DNA of 18,406 bases from JANXSG01 sp038203935. Lineage in GTDB: Bacteria > Armatimonadota > Chthonomonadetes > Chthonomonadales > Chthonomonadaceae. The notes beneath the pieces were generated by a model. It made no database searches and had not been told where the DNA came from. It worked only from the letters and a program-made list of their open reading frames with translations. Shown here in pieces: positions 8,412 through 14,988 of this stretch (the first letter of the stretch is position 1; every line of letters starts with the position of its first letter). The stretch spans positions 1-18,406 of the forward strand of contig JBBRDM010000111.1 in NCBI GenBank assembly GCA_038203935.1, in the 5' to 3' direction. Made by a program: the position numbers and the translations under genes.

Positions 8412-8507
8412 GAAGAATCTCCGTTCATCTAATCAGTTCTGTAAATACGCACGTTATATTCGCTGGGTTGCATAGATATTGATTCTATAAAGTGCAATCC
8501 CACCAAA

Positions 8508-8600
8508 ACCAGACTGGTAATAATAACAGGCTTTGCAGCCGATAATCCTTCTGCCATCCTCCTTTTTCGCAAGGAGGAAATATTTTAACTGGTGGCAGAA
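8508..8600 (+). promoter_or_regulatory. Highly structured leader upstream of the metalloprotease gene
   Basis: This leader packs three inverted repeats in 93 nt. First is ACCAG-A-CTGGT (8508-8518). Second is GGCT-TTGC-AGCC (8529-8540). Third is a 16-nt left arm, 8549-8564, that pairs perfectly with two segments, 8571-8578 (AAGGAGGA) and 8593-8600 (TGGCAGAA), leaving a 6-nt loop and a 14-nt one-sided bulge. The stem ends one base before the ATG at 8602 and contains both a consensus Shine-Dalgarno and the weak GGTGG box. A TATAAA at 8486-8491 could serve as -10. I do not recognise a known riboswitch class. Control of translation by structure is an inference. Confidence 0.55.
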
Positions 8601-8601
8601 A

Positions 8602-9600
8602 ATGAAAGTTTTAGTAAAATCTTGCAGCTTATGGATTCTGGTATTTAGCGGCCTGGTCCTTATAAATTCACTTACAGGTTGCGGTGGAGGCAGCGCTTCT
8701 TCTGCACCTTCCAACTCCGGCCCGCCGCCAGTTGTTGCGCCTTCTCAGGATAAGGGAGTGTCGATAGGCGCCGCTGGCCTGACTAGATCCGTACCGCTTA
8801 TGATTACACTGCCAAATTCTTCACCAGCGAGCAGCAGCACTCCTATAAGCCAGGCTTGGCCGCTAAATTCAGTGATCACGCTGGATGCCCCGGATATTTT
8901 TGGTGATAGAGCTTTCGATAAATGGACGAGCAATGGGTCGCAGCTGGCCACGACAACTCACTTACAATTGACGATTACGGATCCGCATGAGGATATAACG
9001 GCAGTCTATCACCCCAGGCCTGTCACCGCAGATGGATTTTTACCTAACTATGTACATGAGATCGATCCGCAAACTGGTAAAGTAAATCAGCTGTATCACT
9101 GGGCAATATTTCCGGTGAAAGTGGCCTTTATAAGTAACTCAGGCCTGACAGCAGATCGTGAAAATGAGGCGGTAAACGGTTTCGATCAGTGGGTAAAAGT
9201 GACCAATCAATTTATATCCTATCAGCTTGTGAGTGACCCATCGGAAGCAGACATAACCGTAGCTTTCATAGCACAGGGAAATAATGGAAGAGGAGGCAGC
9301 ACAGGCTACACCGCGGATGACAATCGTAATCTCCAGCACGCAGATATCGTATTGAATCTGACGTATCTCAGCCAGCTGAGTAATGTAATGCCGATCGCGA
9401 TGCACGAATTCGGACATGCCCTTGGTATTGCCGGCCACAGCAATACATCGTCTGATATTATGTCCGTGCTCTCAAATATCTATACTTTGAAGCAGCCGTC
9501 TCAACGCGATATCAATATGCTGCTAACTGGATATACTTCCAGTTACGGTCGATCTGTGCCAGGTCACGGTGCCCAAAAATCAACACTGAGCGGACCATAA
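8602..9600 (+). CDS. Metzincin (matrixin-like) zinc metalloprotease lipoprotein
   Basis: This is a 332-aa protein counted from the ATG at 8602, chosen because the product then begins with a normal lipoprotein signal (KSCSLWILVFSGLVLINSL, then LTGC with C27 as the lipidated residue). Starts farther upstream would put charged residues in front of it. A Ser/Pro-rich linker follows, then a domain of about 80 residues with FDKWTSNGS and EDITAVYHP, like bacterial InlB-B-type beta repeats. The C-terminal catalytic domain has the full metzincin zinc motif HEFGHALGIAGH (268-279 region; ligands H268, H272 and H278, catalytic E269) and a Met-turn (DIMSVL, M286). It is a predicted surface or periplasmic endopeptidase. 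No propeptide cysteine switch is apparent. The divergent lipoprotein hydrolase shares its upstream region. Confidence 0.88.
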   Translation: MKVLVKSCSLWILVFSGLVLINSLTGCGGGSASSAPSNSGPPPVVAPSQDKGVSIGAAGLTRSVPLMITLPNSSPASSSTPISQAWPLNSVITLDAPDIFGDRAFDKWTSNGSQLATTTHLQLTITDPHEDITAVYHPRPVTADGFLPNYVHEIDPQTGKVNQLYHWAIFPVKVAFISNSGLTADRENEAVNGFDQWVKVTNQFISYQLVSDPSEADITVAFIAQGNNGRGGSTGYTADDNRNLQHADIVLNLTYLSQLSNVMPIAMHEFGHALGIAGHSNTSSDIMSVLSNIYTLKQPSQRDINMLLTGYTSSYGRSVPGHGAQKSTLSGP

Positions 9601-9724
9601 TCTGTTTACATCGCTAAGCCAAGAGAATGTGCAGGTATTCCCTATCCGCTCATTGCTTGTTAGGCAGAAAGAAGACGGGCAGAACATTATCACATCGCAG
9701 CGAAAAAAATGAACACTCTGTCCG

Positions 9725-9770
9725 CTCTCCCATTGAGAAAAGAAGGATTCTGCGGAAGATGCTGGGAGAG
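9725..9770. repeat. Inverted repeat in the convergent intergenic region
   Basis: Perfect 8-nt arms CTCTCCCA (9725-9732) and TGGGAGAG (9763-9770) are separated by 30 nt between the metalloprotease gene and the PHP phosphatase gene, which converge here. No U-run follows either arm, so it is a weak terminator candidate at best. The rest of 9601-9793 holds nothing recognisable. Confidence 0.35.
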
Positions 9771-9793
9771 AGAACAACGTACAATGAGGCATT

Positions 9794-10609
9794 TTAAGCA
9801 GACAGAGGTACTTCTGTGCAGCTTCTGTTTTGCCAGGTGCAGAGCTGTGTAAGGCCGTGGGTGAGCGCAATAGTTGCGGCCTGGGAATATGCATGGGCAA
9901 GCTGATCAGGATGATGGGCGTCTGAGGCGAGGGATAAAAGATGCCCGCCCAATTTTGTATAGATTTCTACGGTGTCTGAGATAGGATAGGTGATTCCAAG
10001 GCCCTGATGCAGCCCCGCAGTGTTGATTTCCAGAGGAATCTTTTTTTCTATCAATACCTGAAACATCGATTCCAACTCAGCGCGATAGTTTTCGGAGAAG
10101 TAGGGTCCCCAGGCAGACACTCCTCGCCGATTTGCATATTCCAAATGTCCGAGAATATCGAACAGTCCGCTCGAAAGGGAATCCTGTACTGCCTTGAAAT
10201 AGTCGCTGTATGCCTGATGTTCTGTTCTGTTTTTATTATATTCAGGTGTCATCAGCATCGCTCTATCGACATAGTGAACGCTGCCAATTACAAAATCGAA
10301 TGCATGGCTGTTGAGGTAATCACTGATTTTATCTTCAAACCAGATCTGGTAGTCGATCTCTACGCCGGCGCGAATCTTCAGCCGATCTCCCCATTTGGAA
10401 CGAGCTGCCTCGATTTCAGATATATAGGCATCGTAATCGAAGTAGTCAACTTCGGGATCCGCCGGATCAAAATCCTTATGTTCTGAAAAGCCCAGTTCAT
10501 CCAGGCCTATCTGGACAGCACGCGCGCATTGATCGTCGATAGATGCTTTGCCATCGTGCGAGCGAAACGAATGAACCTGATAATCGATCGCGTAGTATCC
10601 GTCAATCAA
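9794..10609 (-). CDS. HisJ-type PHP-domain phosphatase (putative histidinol-phosphatase)
   Basis: This 271-aa PHP-superfamily metal-dependent phosphatase resembles the HisJ/HisK histidinol-phosphate phosphatases, which catalyse the next-to-last step of histidine synthesis in the cytoplasm. Metal-site motifs appear in order: H13 in QVHS, E43 and H44 (FSEHKDF), E84 (AGVEIDY), H112 (GSVHYV), H155 (GHLEYA), and D230-x-H232 (LASDAHHPDQL). The first metal motif reads Q11-V-H13 where the family normally has H-x-H. The start is TTG at 10609, the only reasonable start before the metal motif, and it overlaps the preceding small gene by 8 bp, suggesting coupled translation. No other his gene is in the window, so other sugar- or amino-acid-phosphate substrates remain possible. 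Confidence 0.8.
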   Translation of the reverse strand: MIDGYYAIDYQVHSFRSHDGKASIDDQCARAVQIGLDELGFSEHKDFDPADPEVDYFDYDAYISEIEAARSKWGDRLKIRAGVEIDYQIWFEDKISDYLNSHAFDFVIGSVHYVDRAMLMTPEYNKNRTEHQAYSDYFKAVQDSLSSGLFDILGHLEYANRRGVSAWGPYFSENYRAELESMFQVLIEKKIPLEINTAGLHQGLGITYPISDTVEIYTKLGGHLLSLASDAHHPDQLAHAYSQAATIALTHGLTQLCTWQNRSCTEVPLSA

Positions 10610-10838
10610 CTGGTTCTATTCCTTCCTCTTCGTTTTGGATGTTTGAGACACATTTTTCCAGCTTAAGCAGTTCGTTCTGCAGCAGTGCATTCAGTTCATT
10701 ATCGGACGTTTTAGATTCTGCCAGAGCGGTGTAGAGATACTCATACCCCTCGATCGCAAAACCTTCTACGGCAAACTTGCGCGCGCGCGCTCCAATTTTA
10801 AACGCGATCAGTTCTTTAGAGGTGATCGTTTTTGCCAT
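10602..10838 (-). CDS. Small helical hypothetical protein
   Basis: I do not recognise this 78-aa protein. It has no signal peptide, no membrane segment and one cysteine. It reads as two or three amphipathic helices (SKELIAFKIGARARKFAVEG, then FAIEGYEYLYTALAES, then LNALLQNELLKLEKCVSNI) ending in an acidic tail EEEGIEPVD. The first half is basic and the last part acidic. Its stop codon overlaps the TTG start of the PHP phosphatase by 8 bp, and it lies 52 bp after the GH42-like gene on the same strand. It is a believable real gene because of the tight coupling and clean helical composition. No obvious Shine-Dalgarno precedes its ATG. A role linked to the phosphatase is only a guess from position. 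Confidence 0.65.
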   Translation of the reverse strand: MAKTITSKELIAFKIGARARKFAVEGFAIEGYEYLYTALAESKTSDNELNALLQNELLKLEKCVSNIQNEEEGIEPVD

Positions 10839-10890
10839 GGGAGGTGTCTTTCAGAGGTGCCAGGGATGGAAACACCTGGCTTTTAACTAT

Positions 10891-13800
10891 CTAATTCTCG
10901 CTGGAATTGCCATCATTCTGCTGTGGCTGTGATTCTGCGGCCCCCTCAGATGTTTCACCCGGGACGCGATTTCTGCCTCGGCCTCTTCCGCCGCGTCGCC
11001 GCCGTCTTCGCCCGCTTGAAAGCGCCTCACCGATAGCCAGAGTCTCCTCCGGAGATGCAGGCGGCAGTGTTCCTGTATTCAGGGTAGCGAGAAACACTTC
11101 GTCATCTTCTAATTGGAATAGCTCGGTGTCACTCACGGCACTTAAATCAACAGCTAATACAGCTTCAAGGGTCGCAATATCTTCTCTGAATGGATCCGTG
11201 AGTTCCACCATTTCTTCCATATTTACGAGCACTGTGGCTGCAGCAGAAGGAGTTATAGCTGGAGTTGTTCGCCGACGATTAGTATTTATGGCCGGAAGAT
11301 TTGGCAGACCAATGCGATGCATCTTTTCCAATGGCCCCACATAGAAGGAACGTGTCGAGCCGGCGGTCATGGTATATCGATATTCTCTGGTATCCTCAGA
11401 AATTAACTTTTCTGCGCCAAGATCGTAGAGACCTGTGTAGCCTGGAAGGTGTAGTGATTTCCCTCCATCTTTTGCCGCGTGGATAGTCACGAACCCATTA
11501 CCAATAGATGCGACATCATCACCCTGCGGTGTCCAGAGGTGCACTCCTGCATATCTGCAGATACCGCGAAGCAGTTCGAGCGGAAGCACTGGATCGCCCA
11601 CGAAAACAGACTTCCATCCATCCAGTTCTTTTACAGCCAGTGAAGGAAGGCTGGAAGACTGATATTCTGCCAGGTTCCCAGCGGCAGCATCGTCCACATA
11701 GAAAGAAGGATTCAGACGTTCTCGAACCCCCAGCTCCCGACCATTCAGCCGATCCGTCAGCGCGTGGCGTGCATCAATAATGCGCGATCCTATTTCGGAA
11801 TTCCATGCCTGCTGCCGCAAGGTAAATCCTGTCACACCTGCAGAAGACTCCTCCATCAGTCCGCCGATTGATGGTCTTTCCTCACACGCCCCAGGAGCAT
11901 AAAGCCAGGCAACTGTTTTACCATCTTTCTGAAGCTTTTCTTTGATAGCAGTTCGCTGCTCTGAAGTGAGCCGGAATGGTGTCAGAAATAGATAGAGGAG
12001 TGCATCGGTGGGAAAATCCTTTGCTAAAATATCGTTCTGAAGATAGGTGCCGTACGATACGCCGGCCCGGTGGAGAGTTTCTCGGAGGCCATTCGTCAGT
12101 TTACGGAAGAAAGCCTCGCCATGCTGCACATGAAGCAGACTTTTCTCATCAATTAGCGCTACGACTTCTGGGACGCGCGGGCGGTCTCTATTCGAAGTAA
12201 AAGCGGAGAAACGTTCTCTAAATTTCCGTATCCTATCCCATATTATATCGTCATCCAGCCAGCCATCTCCCCAGAGATCCATCCAGCTGGTGCCTGCCGC
12301 ATGTGCGAAAGCATTTCCCATCGCTCTGTCGTGTGCATTTTCGGTGCTGGGCCGATCGGTAAACCGTGGATTAAAATCATCCGGGTCTTGTTCCACCGGA
12401 GCCAGGAATGTTTTAGTGTCATCTTCCGAGAGCCACAGCTTGCCATGCAGCGGAAAAGAATCCACGGGAGCGGGAAAATCAGCAGAACCTCCGGGCTTGC
12501 GTTCCCGATAGGATGGCGGCCCGCAGATGAGATTGATCGCAAAAGTAGACAGCAGCATTCCAAGCGCAAGGTGACCATTGTACGGGTGGCCGAAATCAAA
12601 CGTATAGCCGTAGCATACCGAGGTCATTGCCTGGTTGTGTGAAGCTCGTTTAACTGCCCGCGCGAGTGAAATTATTCTTTTAGTCGTGCTCTCGGCCGTA
12701 AATTCATGGAAATCGATATAGCGGCGTTCTCGTCGAGATTCGAAGAAAGCTCGATTGAGATTCGGATTCGTGATCATCGGCGGAATATCCGCCGTGCTGA
12801 ACTGAATATCGCCGTCATACCAGGCAGCGCGCAGGGTTACAATATTGTGTTTGTATTTATCCTGCAGCCACTCTCGAAAAGCATCCCGATTGGCGGCGCT
12901 TCTATCATAGCCCTGGGAGGATGGCTGGAACCATTCCCCTTTCTCAAGATGATATCCAAAAACTCGATTACCCCAACTGCTGGCTTGTATATGTGCAATC
13001 AGAGCGGCCAGTGAATTCTCTGCTTCCAGCCAAAACTTTTCGCTGGTTATCGATGGATCACCCGTAGTGCCATCCGAGTAGGAGGCTACTTCGTTCGGGT
13101 TTTCGCGTTTCCAACCTTTCGCAGGAACAAATATAATACGCGGCATGACGAAGCCGTCTGGATCAGTATCCAGCACCGTTTTGATACGGCTTTCAATCTC
13201 ATCGAAACTGCTTGGATTATCTGAAGGAGGGCAGACTAATTCTATCAATGTGGAATGCAGATGTACGCCGGCGCTTGATGCGCGTCGAATCTCAGAAACA
13301 ACTTTTCCACGGCTTTGCTCAGAATCGAGATTTCCGAAAAAGAGAATTGGCGGATAGCTGTTTCCATTGATATGTATTTCCGGACAGCCATGCCGCAGCA
13401 CAAGATGCGCGCCGATGGTACGGTCGATTTTCGCATCGTGCTCCGCTTCCAATTTTGCAATCTGTTCTGCAGTCGGGACCAGAGGTTCATCCGGCTCTGT
13501 TGTGGTTTTCGAAACGAGTGTTTCGCTTCGTTTTCCTCGTCCGCCCCGTCTTCTGCGTGAGCGGCCAGAAGTCGTACTTTCGGCCTCAGCATCGGAAACC
13601 TCCTCCGTTACCACTGCCTCAATTTCTTCTGCAGCCGTTTCTGTCGCGACAGGCTCGTCTGGCTTACGTTTACGCGCGGGGCGTCTGCGTCGTCCAGTTC
13701 GCTCCGGTGTCTCAGTCTGTACCGCTTGAAGCGAATCATCATCAGTTTTTGTTGCACTAGTTAATGCTTCAGCAGGTAAAGCTGCAGGCGTTGTCACCTC

Positions 13801-14385
13801 TGAAACAGTCTGGGCCGCATCCACATCTGCCAATTTACCTCGTCGGCGGCGTGATGGGGCAGGCTTCTGTACTTCTGATATGGATTCCGCGGCTTCGATT
13901 GGCTGGGATGGATTAGGTTCGATAGGGGCTTTAATACGGACATTTCTGCGCTTTACAGCAGGAGACGGAGTGGAAGCGGCTTCAGTGACAGCTTCCGATG
14001 CGATAGATTCAGGCAAAACTGGTTCAGATTCAGCGGCCTGTGCTTTTGCTTTAGGCCTTGCAGCAGCGCGTCTGGGTTTTTTTGTGGCGGCAGATTCTGG
14101 CATTTCTGGCAACGTTGGCTGCAGTTCTTCGCCAGAATTTGGTCGTTCTGTATCAGCGGCAGATTCTGGCAGTTTGAGGCGGCTGCGCCCAGCACGCGGA
14201 GTAGGTTCAGCAGTGTCTGGCGCAGGAACAGATGATGATGTTGCGGATTCGGCAGCAGTGATGCGAGAGCGGCGTTTTGGAGCGGCGGAAGGCGCATCCG
14301 GCGAAGACGCTTCCGCCTCGTTCTCTGAAGCTGCTCGCTTTCGGGTGCGGCGCTTCGAGTCCGGCGGGAGTTCGTCGAAACTCAT
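10891..14385 (-). CDS. GH42-like beta-galactosidase-fold protein with arginine-rich disordered tails
   Basis: This is a 1164-aa protein with three parts. Residues 1 to about 310 are disordered, rich in Ala, Glu, Pro and Ser, with repeated basic patches (KRRTRKR, SRRRRGK, GRRRRPARKRK and RRRRGGRGKR at 277-286). Residues about 325-1030 form a folded core resembling GH42-type beta-galactosidases: a TIM barrel with a candidate acid/base Glu in YHLEKGEWF (E481 or E484) and candidate nucleophile E654 in KLWLSEDDTKTF, a trimerisation-like domain (LLYLFLTPFRLTSEQRTAI), and a small beta domain. Residues about 1037-1164 are acidic, then end in GRRRRRRGGRGRGRNR (1125-1140) and a Gln/Asn/Ser tail. No signal peptide is present, so it should be cytoplasmic. 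Such tails are typical of RNA-binding proteins such as RNase E, not glycosidases. GGAG lies 8 nt before the ATG. Enzymatic activity is inferred. Confidence 0.75.
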   Translation of the reverse strand: MSFDELPPDSKRRTRKRAASENEAEASSPDAPSAAPKRRSRITAAESATSSSVPAPDTAEPTPRAGRSRLKLPESAADTERPNSGEELQPTLPEMPESAATKKPRRAAARPKAKAQAAESEPVLPESIASEAVTEAASTPSPAVKRRNVRIKAPIEPNPSQPIEAAESISEVQKPAPSRRRRGKLADVDAAQTVSEVTTPAALPAEALTSATKTDDDSLQAVQTETPERTGRRRRPARKRKPDEPVATETAAEEIEAVVTEEVSDAEAESTTSGRSRRRRGGRGKRSETLVSKTTTEPDEPLVPTAEQIAKLEAEHDAKIDRTIGAHLVLRHGCPEIHINGNSYPPILFFGNLDSEQSRGKVVSEIRRASSAGVHLHSTLIELVCPPSDNPSSFDEIESRIKTVLDTDPDGFVMPRIIFVPAKGWKRENPNEVASYSDGTTGDPSITSEKFWLEAENSLAALIAHIQASSWGNRVFGYHLEKGEWFQPSSQGYDRSAANRDAFREWLQDKYKHNIVTLRAAWYDGDIQFSTADIPPMITNPNLNRAFFESRRERRYIDFHEFTAESTTKRIISLARAVKRASHNQAMTSVCYGYTFDFGHPYNGHLALGMLLSTFAINLICGPPSYRERKPGGSADFPAPVDSFPLHGKLWLSEDDTKTFLAPVEQDPDDFNPRFTDRPSTENAHDRAMGNAFAHAAGTSWMDLWGDGWLDDDIIWDRIRKFRERFSAFTSNRDRPRVPEVVALIDEKSLLHVQHGEAFFRKLTNGLRETLHRAGVSYGTYLQNDILAKDFPTDALLYLFLTPFRLTSEQRTAIKEKLQKDGKTVAWLYAPGACEERPSIGGLMEESSAGVTGFTLRQQAWNSEIGSRIIDARHALTDRLNGRELGVRERLNPSFYVDDAAAGNLAEYQSSSLPSLAVKELDGWKSVFVGDPVLPLELLRGICRYAGVHLWTPQGDDVASIGNGFVTIHAAKDGGKSLHLPGYTGLYDLGAEKLISEDTREYRYTMTAGSTRSFYVGPLEKMHRIGLPNLPAINTNRRRTTPAITPSAAATVLVNMEEMVELTDPFREDIATLEAVLAVDLSAVSDTELFQLEDDEVFLATLNTGTLPPASPEETLAIGEALSSGRRRRRRGGRGRGRNRVPGETSEGAAESQPQQNDGNSSEN

Positions 14386-14468
14386 GCGGTTGTCTCCTAC
14401 ATTATTTAAATGTTGATAAAAATTGCAAACGGGTTAAAAGGGTGTGAGGCAAAGCTCATCTCAGTGCT

Positions 14469-14474
14469 ATTATA
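14469..14474 (-). promoter_or_regulatory. Candidate -10 box for the GH42-like gene
   Basis: The minus strand reads TATAAT at 14474-14469, about 85 bases before the ATG at 14385. No good -35 sits 16-18 bp upstream of it, so the promoter would be weak or activator-dependent. A leader of roughly 77 nt would follow. Confidence 0.4.
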
Positions 14475-14600
14475 CACCAAAGGCGGCATTAAATCCTATT
14501 TCAGTTTCGGCCAGCTAAAAATGGTCCTCTCGAATCGAACCCTCTCGGAAAATTCCCGGCTGCATTCTATGTGTGGATTTGCGAAGGCCATTTGTTTGCC

Positions 14601-14709
14601 ATGAGTTCAGCTCATGTCTGGAATTGCAAAGCCCATTTAACACACTGGGTTGAAACCCAGGTCTGGAATTGCAAAGCCCATCTCCGGCCGCAAGCTCCCT
14701 GCATGGGCT
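14601..14709. repeat. Tandem 21-bp direct repeats alternating with small palindromes
   Basis: Two identical 21-bp copies, 14616-14636 and 14661-14681 (both starting GTCTGGAATTGC), lie 45 bp apart. Read on the minus strand, each copy is followed immediately by a palindrome: CTGGGTT-TC-AACCCAG (14660-14645) after one and ATGAG-5nt-CTCAT (14615-14601) after the other. The palindrome sequences differ but both keep a hairpin. A further IR pairs AGCCCAT (14675-14681) with ATGGGCT (14703-14709). This is a repeat cluster, not a gene. Confidence 0.75.
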
Positions 14710-14727
14710 GAATTTTTGACAAGAGTT

Positions 14728-14757
14728 CCCCCTTCTCCTGTTTTTGGGAGAAGGGGG
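14728..14757. repeat. Palindromic GC-rich repeat
   Basis: Perfect 11-nt arms CCCCCTTCTCC (14728-14738) and GGAGAAGGGGG (14747-14757) enclose an 8-nt loop, followed by GGGGGGATGAGGG. It shares the CCCCTTCTCC and GGGGATGAG blocks with the inverted repeat at 966-1005. Confidence 0.65.
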
Positions 14758-14786
14758 GCAGGGGGGATGAGGGCATTAATTGTATG

Positions 14787-14970
14787 TTCCGTCTGAAAGA
14801 CGACCGCTTTTTACAGACGGGGTTTTCAACCTCCGGATACTTGCGCAGCCCAAATCGTTTCCAGGCCATGAATGACCTGTCTGTCAGGCCTGCGGCCAGC
14901 CGTCCTTCGGACGGGCCTTCCGTCTGAAAGACGACCGATATTTCCAGACGGGGGTTTTCAACCTCCGGAA
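14787..14970. repeat. Two ~52-bp direct repeats with nested hairpins
   Basis: The copies are 14787-14837 and 14918-14970. They share TTCCGTCTGAAAGACGACCG at the left and GGGGTTTTCAACCTCCGGA at the right and differ mainly in a short central run. Inside each copy CGTCT can pair with the nearby AGACG across a GAA loop, or CCGTCTG can pair with the more distant CAGACGG, giving two exclusive folds. Between the copies are two more perfect hairpins, GGCC-TGC-GGCC (14887-14897) and CCGTCC-TTC-GGACGG (14900-14914). The second copy ends 18 bp from the leuS stop codon. Confidence 0.75.
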
Positions 14971-14988
14971 GTAATTTACGTGATCCGC

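Noticed and set aside
8520..8545. Minus-strand GCAAAGCC-like string resembling part of a cyclic di-GMP-I (GEMM) riboswitch
   Set aside because: Only that short string matches; the remaining conserved elements and tetraloop-receptor are absent, and on that strand it precedes a different gene poorly.
10007..10486. 159-codon plus-strand frame opposite the PHP gene
   Set aside because: Antisense shadow of a gene with complete PHP motifs; the translation resembles no family.
10859..10884. GCCAGG...CCTGGC hairpin followed by TTTT on the plus strand
   Set aside because: It has terminator form only for plus-strand transcription, and no plus-strand gene ends here. On the minus strand no U-run follows.
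13880..14416. 178-codon plus-strand frame at the start of the GH42-like gene
   Set aside because: It mirrors the Ala/Arg/Glu-rich disordered region of the real gene and has low complexity; no independent coding evidence.
14525..14560. Minus-strand GGTTCGATTC followed by GAGAGGACCA, like a tRNA T-arm and 3' end
   Set aside because: The T-stem has a G-G mismatch, no matching 5' acceptor arm lies about 70 nt upstream, and no anticodon arm can be drawn. Chance resemblance.
14787..14970. Repeat pair considered as a CRISPR array
   Set aside because: Only two copies, about 131 bp apart, with no regular short spacers and no cas genes nearby.
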